From assembly GCF_023898315.1 (NCBI RefSeq), contig NC_064622.1, forward strand, positions 277,999,503-278,063,502: a DNA stretch of 64,000 bases, in the 5' to 3' direction. The notes below the pieces were generated by a model that worked only from the letters and a program-made list of their open reading frames with translations, did no database searches and was not told the DNA's origin. Of the stretch, positions 55,256 through 63,935 are shown one piece after another. The DNA comes from Schistocerca nitens. Taxonomy: Eukaryota > Arthropoda > Insecta > Orthoptera > Acrididae. The position numbers were made by a program, and so were the translations under genes. Numbering within the stretch: the stretch's first letter is position 1; every line of letters begins with the position of its first letter.

Positions 55256-55289
55256 GTTTTCGGACTGAAGACCACAACAACAACATGAA

Positions 55290-55732
55290 TTTTCCATTTT
55301 TATATATTTTGTACAAGCTTAATGATAATGTAGTGTGCATGAGAGCGTGTATGAATGCTTTTTCTGTAGTTACGTTAAGTTCTCTACTTCATCAACATGG
55401 TGTACATAGCACTCGTTTTAAATCAAGCAACACACTGAATGCCGCTACCGTCTGTTATAATTTTACGTGACTATGTAGCAAATTATGACTTCAGCATTAA
55501 TCCCCTGAAAATATACCCCATTTGCATGGAATTCGACCCATCATAGAAAAACAGTGCGACCTGTCTTCAGTTAATGAAATACTGAGCAAAATTTCATAAC
55601 GCAATGGAGAATTAAAGAAAGATAAGTTGCACCCATGTTCGTCATGCGTCCAGATATAACCTGTCAGTTCAAATGCGTAGGAAAGTGCCTGCTGTGCGAG
55701 TGCAACTGCAATTTGTATGTTCTAACGCCAAA
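55290..55732. other. Unassigned sequence
   Basis: No motif or repeat recognised. Confidence 0.5.
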
Positions 55733-55899
55733 CGAAATGAAAATGAAATTACTATGAAATGAATACCCTTAGCTGCATATAGGCGTTGATATAAGTCAAC
55801 AGGCATTGATATAAGTCAACAGGGACAGTTGAAAATGTGTTCCCCGGCGGGGACTCGAAGCCGGGATCTCCTGCTTACATGGCAGACGCTCTATCCATC

Positions 55900-56081
55900 T
55901 TTTTTTATTATTTATTATTTTTTAGTTGATTTCATTTTGTTCTGTATCGTTTTTTGAATTTGTTCAGGGAGGACGTCCGATGACACCCGTTCAGGTTCTT
56001 CGTTGGTCCATTCACTCAGTTTTTTTTATTACAGAGGGTAGCTAACCCTCTGACCGAACATGCTGAGTTACCGTGCCAGCC
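55900..56081 (-). mobile_element. tRNA-headed SINE, type G
   Basis: Target duplication TCCATC (55894-55899, 56082-56087). Minus strand: GGCACGGTAACTCAGCATGT, GTTAGCTACCCTCTGTAATA, AAAACTGAGTGAATGG, ACGGGTGTCATCGGACGTCC, then an A-rich tail. It interrupts the tRNA-like part of element Y. Confidence 0.8.
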
Positions 56082-56103
56082 TCCATCAGAGCCACCGAGG
56101 ACA

Positions 56104-56990
56104 CATCTACATCTACATGATTACTCTGCAATTCACATTTAAGTGCTTGGCAGAGGGTTCATCGAACCACAATCATACTATCTCTCTACCATTCCACACC
56201 CTTTCGATGTCCTCCGTCAATCCCACCTGGTAAGGATCCCACCCCGTGCAGCAATATTCTAACAGAGGACGACCGAGTGTAGTGTAAGCTGTCTCTTTAG
56301 TGGACTTGTTGCATTTTCTAAGTGTTCCGCCAATGACACGCAACCTTTGGCTCGCCTTCCCCACAATATTATCTATGTGGTCTTTCCAACTGAAGTTGTT
56401 CGTAATTTTAACACCCAGGTACTCAGTTGAATTGACAGCCTTGAGAATTGTACTATTTATCGAGTAATCGATTTCCAACGGATTTTTTTTTGAACTCATG
56501 TGGATCACCTCATACTTTTCGTTATTTAGCGTCAACTGCCACCTGCCACACCATACAGCAATCGCTTTGCAACTGATACGGGTTTTCGGATGATCTTACT
56601 AGACGGTGAATTACAGCATCATCTGCGAACAACCTAAGAGAACTGCTCAGATTGTCACCCAGGTCATTTATATAGATCAGGAACAGCAGAGGTCCCAGGA
56701 CGCTTCCCTGGGGAACACCTGATATCACTTCAATTTTACTCGATGATTTGCCGTCTATTACTACGAACTGCGACCGGTCCTGACAGGAAATCACGAATCC
56801 AGTCGCACAACTGAGACGATACCCTATAGGCCCGCAGCTTAATTAGAAGTCGCTTGTGAGGAACGGTGTCAAAAGCTTTCCGCAAATCTAGAAATACGGA
56901 ATCAACTTGAGATTCCCTGTCGATAGTGCGACTATGGCACGCCTCCAGTGAGACACACACTCGCAACTTATTGTCCTGCAATATATTCAT
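56104..56990 (-). mobile_element. LINE-J' (related LINE-J subfamily), 5'-truncated
   Basis: Tail (ACATCT)n at 56104-56117 marks the 3' end on the minus strand. RT sequence extends to about 56990, where element Y resumes; the 5' boundary is approximate. Confidence 0.8.
56173..56990 (-). pseudogene. LINE-J' reverse transcriptase fragment
   Basis: Minus strand, three frames in sequence: SVFLDLRKAFDTVPHKRLL (motif A), LCDWIRDFLS, then SKIEVISGVPQGSVLGPLLF (motif B), SSSLRLFADDAVIHRLV (motif C with FADD intact), then YSINSTILKAVNSTEYLGVK, WKDHIDNIVGKASQRLRV, RPLLEYCCTGWDPYQVGL. Two frameshifts; the 5' half and 3' terminal block are absent. Confidence 0.87.
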
Positions 56991-57198
56991 AGTGTTCTGT
57001 CCATCATACTCATTACTCCCGGCTTTACCGCCGATTCCCGTAAGAGTTCGGGCACTGTTTGTGCATCCGCACAGAAGAAGATAGTCAAATGGCCGGTGAG
57101 CCTTAACATTTTCAACTGACTTATATCAACGCCTGTATGCAATTAAGGGTATTCTTTTCATGGTAATTTCATTCTAACGAGATGCATGGTCACCGATG

Positions 57199-57236
57199 GT
57201 ATCTGTTCTTTCGGACATGTCCGAAAGAACCGATAC
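57199..57236. repeat. Near-perfect 38-bp palindrome
   Basis: Centred on CTTTCGGACATGTCCGAAAG with flanks GGTATCTGTT and AACCGATACA, one mismatch pair. Lies just outside the right end of element Y and about 10 bp before Tc1-B1. It could be an end or cruciform structure of element Y's family, or an independent repeat. Confidence 0.8.
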
Positions 57237-57246
57237 AATCTACATA

Positions 57247-58668
57247 CACTCCTGGAAATTGAAATAAGAACACCGTGAATTCATTGTCCCAGGAAGGGGA
57301 AACTTTATTGACACATTCCTGGGGTCAGATACATCACATGATCACACTGACAGAACCACAGGCACATAGACACAGGCAACAGAGCATGCACAATGTCGGC
57401 ACTAGTACAGTGTATATCCACCTTTCGCAGCAATGCAGGCTGCTATTCTCCCATGGAGACGATCGTAGAGATGCTGGATGTAGTCCTGTGGACCGGCTTG
57501 CCATGCCATTTCCACCTGGCGCCTCAGTTGGACCAGCGTTCGTGCTGGACGTGCAGACCGCGTGAGACGACGCTTCATCCAATCCCAAACATGCTCAATG
57601 GGGGACAGATCTGGAGATCTTGCTGGCCAGGGTAGTTGACTTACACCTTCTAGAGCACGTTGGGTGGCACGGGATACATGCGGACATGCATTGTCCTGTT
57701 GGAACAGCAAGTTCCGTTGCCGGTCTAGGAATGGTAGAACGATGGGTTCGATGACGGTTTGGATGTACCGTGCACTATTCAGTGTCCCCTCGACGATCAC
57801 CAGTGGTGTACGGACAGTGTAGGAGATCGCTCCCCACACCATGATGCCGGGTGTTGGCCCTGTGTGCCTCGGTCGTATGCAGTCCTGATTGTGGCGCTCA
57901 CCTGCACGGCGCCAAACACGCATACGACCATCATTGACACCAAGGCAGAAGCGACTCTCATCGCTGAAGACGACACGTCTCCATTCGTCCCTCCATTCAC
58001 GCCTGTCGCGACACCACTGGAGGCGGGCTGCACGATGTTGGGGCGTGAGCGGAAGACGGCCTAACGGTGTGCGGGACCGTAGCCCAGCTTCATGGAGACG
58101 GTTGCGAATGGTCCTCGCCGATACCCCAGGAGCAACAGTGTCCCTAATTTGTTGGGAAGTGGCGGTGCGGTCCCCTACGGCACTGCGTAGGATCCTACGG
58201 TCTTGGCGTGCATCCGTGCGTCGCTGCGGTCCGGTCCCAGGTCGACGGGCACGTGCACCTTCCGCCGACCACTGGCGACAACATCGATGTACTGTGGAGA
58301 CCTCACGCCCCACGTGTTGAGCAATTCGGCGGTGCGTCCACCCGGCCTCCCGCATGCCCACTATACGCCCTCGCTCAAAGTCCGTCAACTGCACATACGG
58401 TTCACGTCCACGCTGTCGCGGCATGCTACCAGTGTTAAAGACTGCGATGGAGCTCCGTATGCCACGGCAAACTGGCTGACACTGACGGCGGCGGTGCACA
58501 AATGCTGCGCAGCTAGCGCCATTCGACGGCCAACACCGCGGTTCCTGGTGTGTCCGCTGTGCCGTGCGTGTGATCATTGCTTGTACAGCCCTCTCGCAGT
58601 GTCCGGAGCAAGTATGGCGGGTCTGACACACCGGTGTCAATGTGTTCTTTTTTCCATTTCCAGGAGTG
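57247..58668 (-). mobile_element. Tc1-type transposon copy B1, apparently intact
   Basis: TIRs CACTCCTGGAAATTG and the reverse complement of the right end (CACTCCTGGAAATGG), continuing into AAGAACAC. TA at 57245-57246 and 58669-58670. 1422 bp with one uninterrupted transposase gene. Near-identical to 61571-62987. Confidence 0.95.
57402..58424 (-). CDS. Tc1-type transposase, intact 340 aa
   Basis: Start chosen at Met 58422-58424 (MPRQRGREPYVQLTDFERGR), giving the usual ~340-residue Tc1 length; the frame is open further upstream but only into the 5' non-coding part. N-terminal paired-like HTH about residues 12-55 (GMREAGWTHRRIAQHVGREV-STVHR), second HTH about 75-115 (TSQQIRDTVAPGVSARTIRN), basic linker. 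DDE catalytic core: VVFSDESRFCLG (D), PGIMVWGAISY, LLFQQDNACPHVSR (D), SPDLSPIEHVWDWM (E). I count 32 residues between the second D and the E, two fewer than the textbook DD34E. It acts in the nucleus, binding its TIRs and inserting at TA. One substitution (CPHV versus RPHV in copy B2) sits next to the catalytic DNA motif. No promoter is evident. Confidence 0.93.
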   Translation of the reverse strand: MPRQRGREPYVQLTDFERGRIVGMREAGWTHRRIAQHVGREVSTVHRCCRQWSAEGARARRPGTGPQRRTDARQDRRILRSAVGDRTATSQQIRDTVAPGVSARTIRNRLHEAGLRSRTPLGRLPLTPQHRAARLQWCRDRREWRDEWRRVVFSDESRFCLGVNDGRMRVWRRAGERHNQDCIRPRHTGPTPGIMVWGAISYTVRTPLVIVEGTLNSARYIQTVIEPIVLPFLDRQRNLLFQQDNACPHVSRATQRALEGVSQLPWPARSPDLSPIEHVWDWMKRRLTRSARPARTLVQLRRQVEMAWQAGPQDYIQHLYDRLHGRIAACIAAKGGYTLY

Positions 58669-58670
58669 TA

Positions 58671-59105
58671 TATGAAAAGAAAATGTTTCACTCAAATACA
58701 GAATTACGATTTATTCATTGCCGTAGCAAGTGTCTTTGAAATTCTCCGTTATTCGCTCTTACCTCATTCGGTTGAAAATTGCATATAAAAGAAGAAAATA
58801 TTATGTCTCCTGAAGGCGGTTTAGTTTTAGTACGTTGTGATCGCGCTTCGTGCTAGTATGATCAAAGGATAAGTGAGCATATCTGACAATGAACATGAAC
58901 ATTTGTAGGACTGAAAAGTAAGTCCAGGAGGAAAATAATTTGCGAGTGATTTTCAATTGACACGAAAATTCAGGTACAGCAGATACAAATGTCCTCTCAG
59001 GGGCCACGTAGACGTACAATATAACACATTCGCAAAATAACTCCATATGCATTATAATACACGTAATACAATTTAGAGAGCGGAAAGATAGAGTGACGGA
59101 CGATG
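58671..59105. other. Unassigned sequence
   Basis: Nothing recognised. Confidence 0.5.
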
Positions 59106-59574
59106 TACGTTACCTGATCCAAAGTAGACGGACACCCCTATGTAAGGTCGAATTGAGCACTAGAGGTCACAGAAGGCGGACCTGCCACTATTAAACAAGG
59201 AATATTGTGATGCCAGTAGAGAAAAAGTATCAGCAGAATAGATCGATCACAAGAGCTTAGTGTCTTCGAACGTGGGCTAGTCACTGGATGTCATCTGAGT
59301 ACCAGATCGATAAGGGATGTTTAAACCCCTCTAAAACTGTCCAAGTCGACTGTTGGTGATGTGAAACGCAGTAGAAGCGCGAAAGAAAACCACAGCTAAA
59401 CGAAGAAAGGGAGATCTCGTGTAGTGAAGGACAGAGACCATTGAGAATTGCGGACAGTGGTATAAAATCGCATTAAATCACCGGAAAGAATCATTCGTGC
59501 ATATCAAAGCGCTACCAGGGCTCCATCTAGTGCAGTGGCTGTGCTTAGAGAGATAAAAAGAATGGGGTACTCTG

Positions 59575-59764
59575 CCGGCCGGAGTGGCCGTGCGGTTCTG
59601 GGCGCTACAGTCTGGAACCGAGCGACCGCTACGGTCGCAGGTTCGAATCCCGCCTCGGGCATGGATGTGAGTGATGTCCTTAGGTTAGTTAGGTTTAATT
59701 AGTTCTAAGTTCTAGGCGACTGATGACTTCAGAAGTTAAGTCGCATAGTGCTCAGAGCCATTTG
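59575..59764 (+). mobile_element. tRNA-headed SINE, type B
   Basis: Exact 14-bp target duplication AATGGGGTACTCTG (59561-59574, 59765-59778). Starts CCGGCCGGAGTGGCCGTGCG, B-box GGTTCGAATCC, tail GTGCTCAGAGCCATTTG. Confidence 0.96.
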
Positions 59765-59961
59765 AATGGGGTACTCTGGTCAAGCAGCTTCTCAGAAGCC
59801 ACATATTTCGGTAGTCATTGGTAAGCGACGTTACAGCTGGTGAAAGAGCGTGACACTGGACAGTCCATGACTGGAAATGAGTGATTTGGAGCGATAAATG
59901 AAACCATACCCTGCCGCAATCCGATGGAAGTGTTTGGGCTTGGTGAATGCCTGGAGAACGA

Positions 59962-61016
59962 TGTTGTTGTTCTTGTGGTCTTCAGTCCAGAGAATGGTTT
60001 GATGCAGCTCTCCATGCTACTCTATTCTGTGCAAGCCTTTTCATCTCCGAATAACTCCTGCAACCTACATACTTCTGAATCTGCTTAGTGTACTCATGTC
60101 TTGGTCTCCCTCTACGATTTTTAACCTCCACACTCTCCTCCAATGCTAAACTGGTGATCCCTCAATGCCTCAGAACGTGTTCTACCAACCTATTCCTCTT
60201 CGTAGTCAAGTTGTGCCACAAATTCCTCTTCTCCCCAATTCTATTCAGTGCCTCCTCATTAGTTACGGGATCTACCCGTCTGATCTTCAATGTTCTTCAG
60301 TAGCACCACATTTCGAATGCTTCTCTTCTCTTCTTGTCTACACTGTTTATCGTCCAAGCTTCACTTCCATACATGGCTGCAACCAATACAAATACTTCCA
60401 TGAAAGACTTCCTAACGCTTAAATCTATACTCGATGTTAGCAAATGTTTCTTCTTCAGAAACGCTTTCCTTGCCATTGCCAGTCTACATTTTACATCCTC
60501 TACAATTCGACAATCATCAGTTATTTTGCTCCTCAAATAGCAAAACTCATCTACTTTAAGCGTCTCATTTCCTAATCTAATTTCCTCAGCATCACCCGAC
60601 TTAATTCGACTACATCCCATTATCCTCATTTTGCTTTTGCTGATGTTCATCTTATAGCCTCCTTTCAAGACACTGTCCATTCCATTCAACTGCTCTTCCA
60701 AGTCCTTCGCTGTCTCTGACAGAATTACAATGTCCCGGCAAACCTCGAAGTTTTTATTTCTTCTCCAGGAACTTTAATTCCTACTCCAAATTCTTCTTTT
60801 GTTTCCTTTGTTGCTTGTTCAATATACAGATTGAATAATATCGTGGATAGGCTACAACCCTGTCTCACTCCCTTCTCAACCACTGCTTCCCTTTCGTGTC
60901 CCTCGACTCTTATAACTGCCATCTGGTTTCTGTACAGATTGTAAATAGCCTTTTGTTCCCTGTATTTTACCCCTGCCACCTTCAGAATTTGAAAGAGAGT
61001 ATTCCAGTCAACATTG
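59962..61016 (-). mobile_element. RTE LINE fragment (RTE-4), 5'-truncated, in Tc1-A
   Basis: 3' end TTGTTGTTCTTGTGGTCTTC at 59962; collinear with RTE-1 back to about 32380. Contains the C-terminal frame (60297-60701: SRIKSGDAEEIRLGNETLKV, FEMWCY) and VRQGCSLSTILFNLYIEQA (60725-60979). The FADD block is destroyed by a 3-base loss near 60736 (reads RFAGTL). Confidence 0.92.
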
Positions 61017-61570
61017 TAAGAAGCACGACAGTTGTGTCTTATGACAATGCACTCTTTCGTAGAGCACCATCTTTGAGGCTACGGTTTGATTAGATTAGTT
61101 TAGATTAGATTAGTACTTGTTCCATAGATCATGAATACGACACTTCGTAATGATGTGGAACGTGTCAGGTTAATAAAAAGTGTCTATACAAGATATTACA
61201 TTACACAAAATATTACATGGTACTTAATGTTATTATTTTTTTTTGGTGGAGGTGGGGAAATTACCCACTTACTATATCCAAAAATTCATCTAATGAGTAG
61301 AAGGAGTTGCCATTCAGAAATTCTTTTAATTTCCTTTTAAATGCTATATGGCTATCTGTCAGACTTTTGATGCTCTTAGGTAAGTGACCAAAGACTTTTG
61401 CGGCAGCATAATTTACCCCCTTCTAAAAGCCAAAGATAGATTTAACCTTGAGTAGAGAAAATCATCCTTTCTCCTAGTGTTGTAGCCATGTACACTGCTA
61501 TTACTTTTGAATTCGTTCGGATTGTTAATAAGAAATTTCATAAGTGAATATACATATATATATATATATA

Positions 61571-62987
61571 CTCCTGGAAATTGAAATAAGAACACCGTGA
61601 ATTCATTGTCCCAGGAAGGGGAAACTTTATTGACACATTCCTGGGGTCAGATACATCACATGATCACACTGACAGAACCACAGGCACATAGACACAGGCA
61701 ACAGAGCATGCACAATGTCGGCACTAGTACAGTGTATATCCACCTTTCGCAGCAATGCAGGCTGCTATTCTCCCATGGAGACGATCGTAGAGATGCTGGA
61801 TGTAGTCCTGTGGAACGGCTTGCCATGCCATTTCCACCTGGCGCCTCAGTTGGACCAGCGTTCGTGCTGGACGTGCAGACCGCGTGAGATGACGCTTCAT
61901 CCAGTCCCAAACATGCTCAATGGGGGACAGATCTGGAGATCTTGCTGGCCAGGGTAGTTGACTTACACCTTCTAGAGCACGTTGGGTGGCACGGGATACA
62001 TGCGGACGTGCATTGTCCTGTTGGAACAGCAAGTTCCCTTGCCGGTCTAGGAATGGTAGAACGATGGGTTCGATGACGGTTTGGATGTACCGTGCACTAT
62101 TCAGTGTCCCCTCGACGATCACCAGTGGTGTACGGACAGTGTAGGAGATCGCTCCCCACACCATGATGCCGGGTGTTGGCCCTGTGTGCCTCGGTCGTAT
62201 GCAGTCCTGATTGTGGCGCTCACCTGCACGGTGCCAAACACGCATACGACCATCATTGGCACCAAGGCAGAAGCGACTCTCATCGCTGAAGACGACACGT
62301 CTCCATTCGTCCCTCCATTCACGCCTGTCGCGACACCACTGGAGGCGGGCTGCGCGATGTTGGGGCGTGAGCGGAAGACGGCCTAACGGTGTGCGGGACC
62401 GTAGCCCAGCTTCATGGAGACGGTTGCGAATGGTCCTCGCCGATACCCCAGGAGCAACAGTGTCCCTAATTTGCTGGGAAGTGGCGGTGCGGTCCCCTAC
62501 GGCACTGCGTAGGATCCTACGGTCTTGGCGTGCATCCGTGCGTCGCTGCGGTCCGGTCCCAGGTCGACGGGCACGTGCACCTTCCGCCGACCACTGGCGA
62601 CAACATCGATGTACTGTGGAGACCTCACGCCCCACGTGTTGAGCAATTCGGCGGTACGTCCACCCGGCCTCCCGCATGCCCACTATACGCCCTCGCTCAA
62701 AGTCCGTCAACTGCACATACGGTTCACGTCCACGCTGTCGCGGCATGCTACCAGTGTTAAAGACTGCGATGGAGCTCCGTATGCCACGGCAAACTGGCTG
62801 ACACTGACGGCGGCGGTGCACAAATGCTGCGCAGCTAGCGCCATTCGACGGCCAACACCGCGGTTCCTGGTGTGTCCGCTGTGCCGTGCGTGTGATCATT
62901 GCTTGTACAGCCCTCTCGCAGTGTCCGGAGCAAGTATGGTGGGTCTGGCACACCGGTGTCAATGTGTTCTTTTTTCCATTTCCAGGA
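61571..62987 (-). mobile_element. Tc1-type transposon copy B2, apparently intact
   Basis: Ends CTCCTGGAAATTG and CATTTCCAGGAG, inserted in a (TA)n tract so the TA duplication is embedded in the repeat. Differs from B1 (57247-58668) at only a handful of positions across 1.4 kb. Confidence 0.95.
61724..62746 (-). CDS. Tc1-type transposase, intact 340 aa
   Basis: Met 62744-62746, stop 61724; 340 residues, same architecture as the copy at 57402-58424: double HTH N-terminus, then FSDESRFCLG (D), QQDNARPHVSR (D), SPDLSPIEHVWD (E) with the same 32-residue spacing. Replacements relative to the other copy include Y for H in GWTYRR, A for V in LGANDG, H for R in RVWHRAG, G for R in DRQGNLL, R for C in NARPHV, H for R in MKRHL and V for G in QAVPQDY. 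The DNARPH form is the more usual one in the family, so this copy may be closer to active. No frameshift or stop. Confidence 0.94.
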   Translation of the reverse strand: MPRQRGREPYVQLTDFERGRIVGMREAGWTYRRIAQHVGREVSTVHRCCRQWSAEGARARRPGTGPQRRTDARQDRRILRSAVGDRTATSQQIRDTVAPGVSARTIRNRLHEAGLRSRTPLGRLPLTPQHRAARLQWCRDRREWRDEWRRVVFSDESRFCLGANDGRMRVWHRAGERHNQDCIRPRHTGPTPGIMVWGAISYTVRTPLVIVEGTLNSARYIQTVIEPIVLPFLDRQGNLLFQQDNARPHVSRATQRALEGVSQLPWPARSPDLSPIEHVWDWMKRHLTRSARPARTLVQLRRQVEMAWQAVPQDYIQHLYDRLHGRIAACIAAKGGYTLY

Positions 62988-63044
<57 letters not shown>

Positions 63045-63067
63045 GCGGCTACAGTGGAGATCCCTAG

Positions 63068-63144
<77 letters not shown>

Positions 63145-63165
63145 GCGGCTACAGTGGAGATCCCT
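62988..63165. repeat. (TA)n / (TC)n microsatellite with a 100-bp duplication
   Basis: (TA)n from 62988-63040, then TTGTGCGGCTACAGTGGAGA..., (TC)n 63068-63092, (TA)n to 63140, then TTGTGCGGCTACAGTGGAGA again. The two non-repetitive blocks start at 63041 and 63141, exactly 100 bp apart. Confidence 0.95.
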
Positions 63166-63935
63166 AGCTCATTAATTAAGTGTTTGCAGGATGATCTTGG
63201 ATGAGCTCCAGCAATTATTCTGATTACACGCTTTTGTGCAATGAACACTCTTTTACTCAATGATGAGTTACCCCAGAATATAATGCCATACGAAGGCAGA
63301 GAATGAAAATAGGCATGGTAAGCTAATTTACTAAAATTTGCAATGACCCTAATAGCATAAGTAGCTGAACTCAAACGTTTCAGCAGATCTTCAGTGTGAT
63401 TTTTCCAGTTCAACCCCTCATCAATGCATACACCTAGAAATTTTGAATATTCTACCTTAGCTACCGATTTCTGGTCGAAGTCTATATTTATTAATGGTGT
63501 CATTTCATTTACAGTGTGGAACTGTATATACTGCGTTTTGTCAAAGTTTAATAAGAGCCCATTTGCAGAGAACCACTTAAACATTGTTTACAATTTCATC
63601 ACTTAATTCTTGTCTGTTGGGTATGATAGCTATACTTGTATCATCGATAAAAAGTACCAGCTTTGCATCTTTGTGAATATAGAATGGCAAGTCATTAATA
63701 TATATTAAGAACAGCAGAGGACCCAAGACCGAACCTTGCGGCACCCCATGCTTGATTGTTCCCCAGTTTGAGAAGACACCAGTTTTTTGCATATTATGTG
63801 AACTGCTTATTTCAACTTTCTGCACTCTTCCAGTTAGGCATGATTTAAACCATTTGAGCGCTGTCCCATTCATACCACAGTACTTGAGCTTATCTAGAAG
63901 TATTCCATGATTTATACAATCAAAAGCCTTTGAGA
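63160..63935 (-). pseudogene. LINE-L reverse transcriptase fragment
   Basis: Minus strand: SLSKAFDCINHGILLDKLKY (motif A; the preceding F-x-D-L is replaced by Tc1 junction sequence), ALKWFKSCLTGRVQKVEI, IKHGVPQGSVLGPLLFLIYI (motif B), AKLVLFIDDTSIAI (motif C, FADD changed to FIDD), a frameshift near 63585, then [60 protein letters not shown] and [20 protein letters not shown]. The rest of the C-terminus is in the 3' part beyond Tc1-B2. Missing the endonuclease and RT N-terminus; inactive. Confidence 0.88.

Larger units (their letters stand above)
48582..55289 (+). mobile_element. Old RTE LINE copy (RTE-2) containing multiple nested elements
   Basis: Starts CGAACCATGGACCTCGCC (leader as in RTE-1) and ends TTCGGACTGAAGACCACAAC with (CAA)n. 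Host RTE segments: 48582-48910, 49109-50058, 50273-50599 and 53837-55289. Nested: SINE B at 48911 and 50059, and Tc1-F at 50600-53836 (itself containing a solo LTR and SINE). Much more diverged than RTE-1. Confidence 0.9.
55733..57178. mobile_element. Element Y: TIR element with a tRNA-like arm
   Basis: Left end GAAATTACTATGAAATGAAT then CCCTTAGCTGCATATAGGCG; the right end is the reverse complement (GAAATTACCATGAAAAGAAT, CCCTTAATTGCATACAGGCG), about 70 bp of arm. Next to the left arm lies a minus-strand tRNA-like sequence (GGTGGCTCTGATGGATAGAG and GGCTTCGAGTCCCC), split by SINE G. LINE-J' is inserted further in. A 23-bp unit (GATATAAGTCAACAGG) is duplicated at 55787-55830. Confidence 0.7.

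Noticed and set aside
58203..58739. 178-codon open frame on the plus strand opposite the Tc1-B1 transposase (and 62525-63067 opposite B2)
   Set aside because: Complement-strand shadow of a GC-rich intact transposase gene; the same frame in both copies follows from sequence identity, and it runs into flanking or microsatellite DNA.
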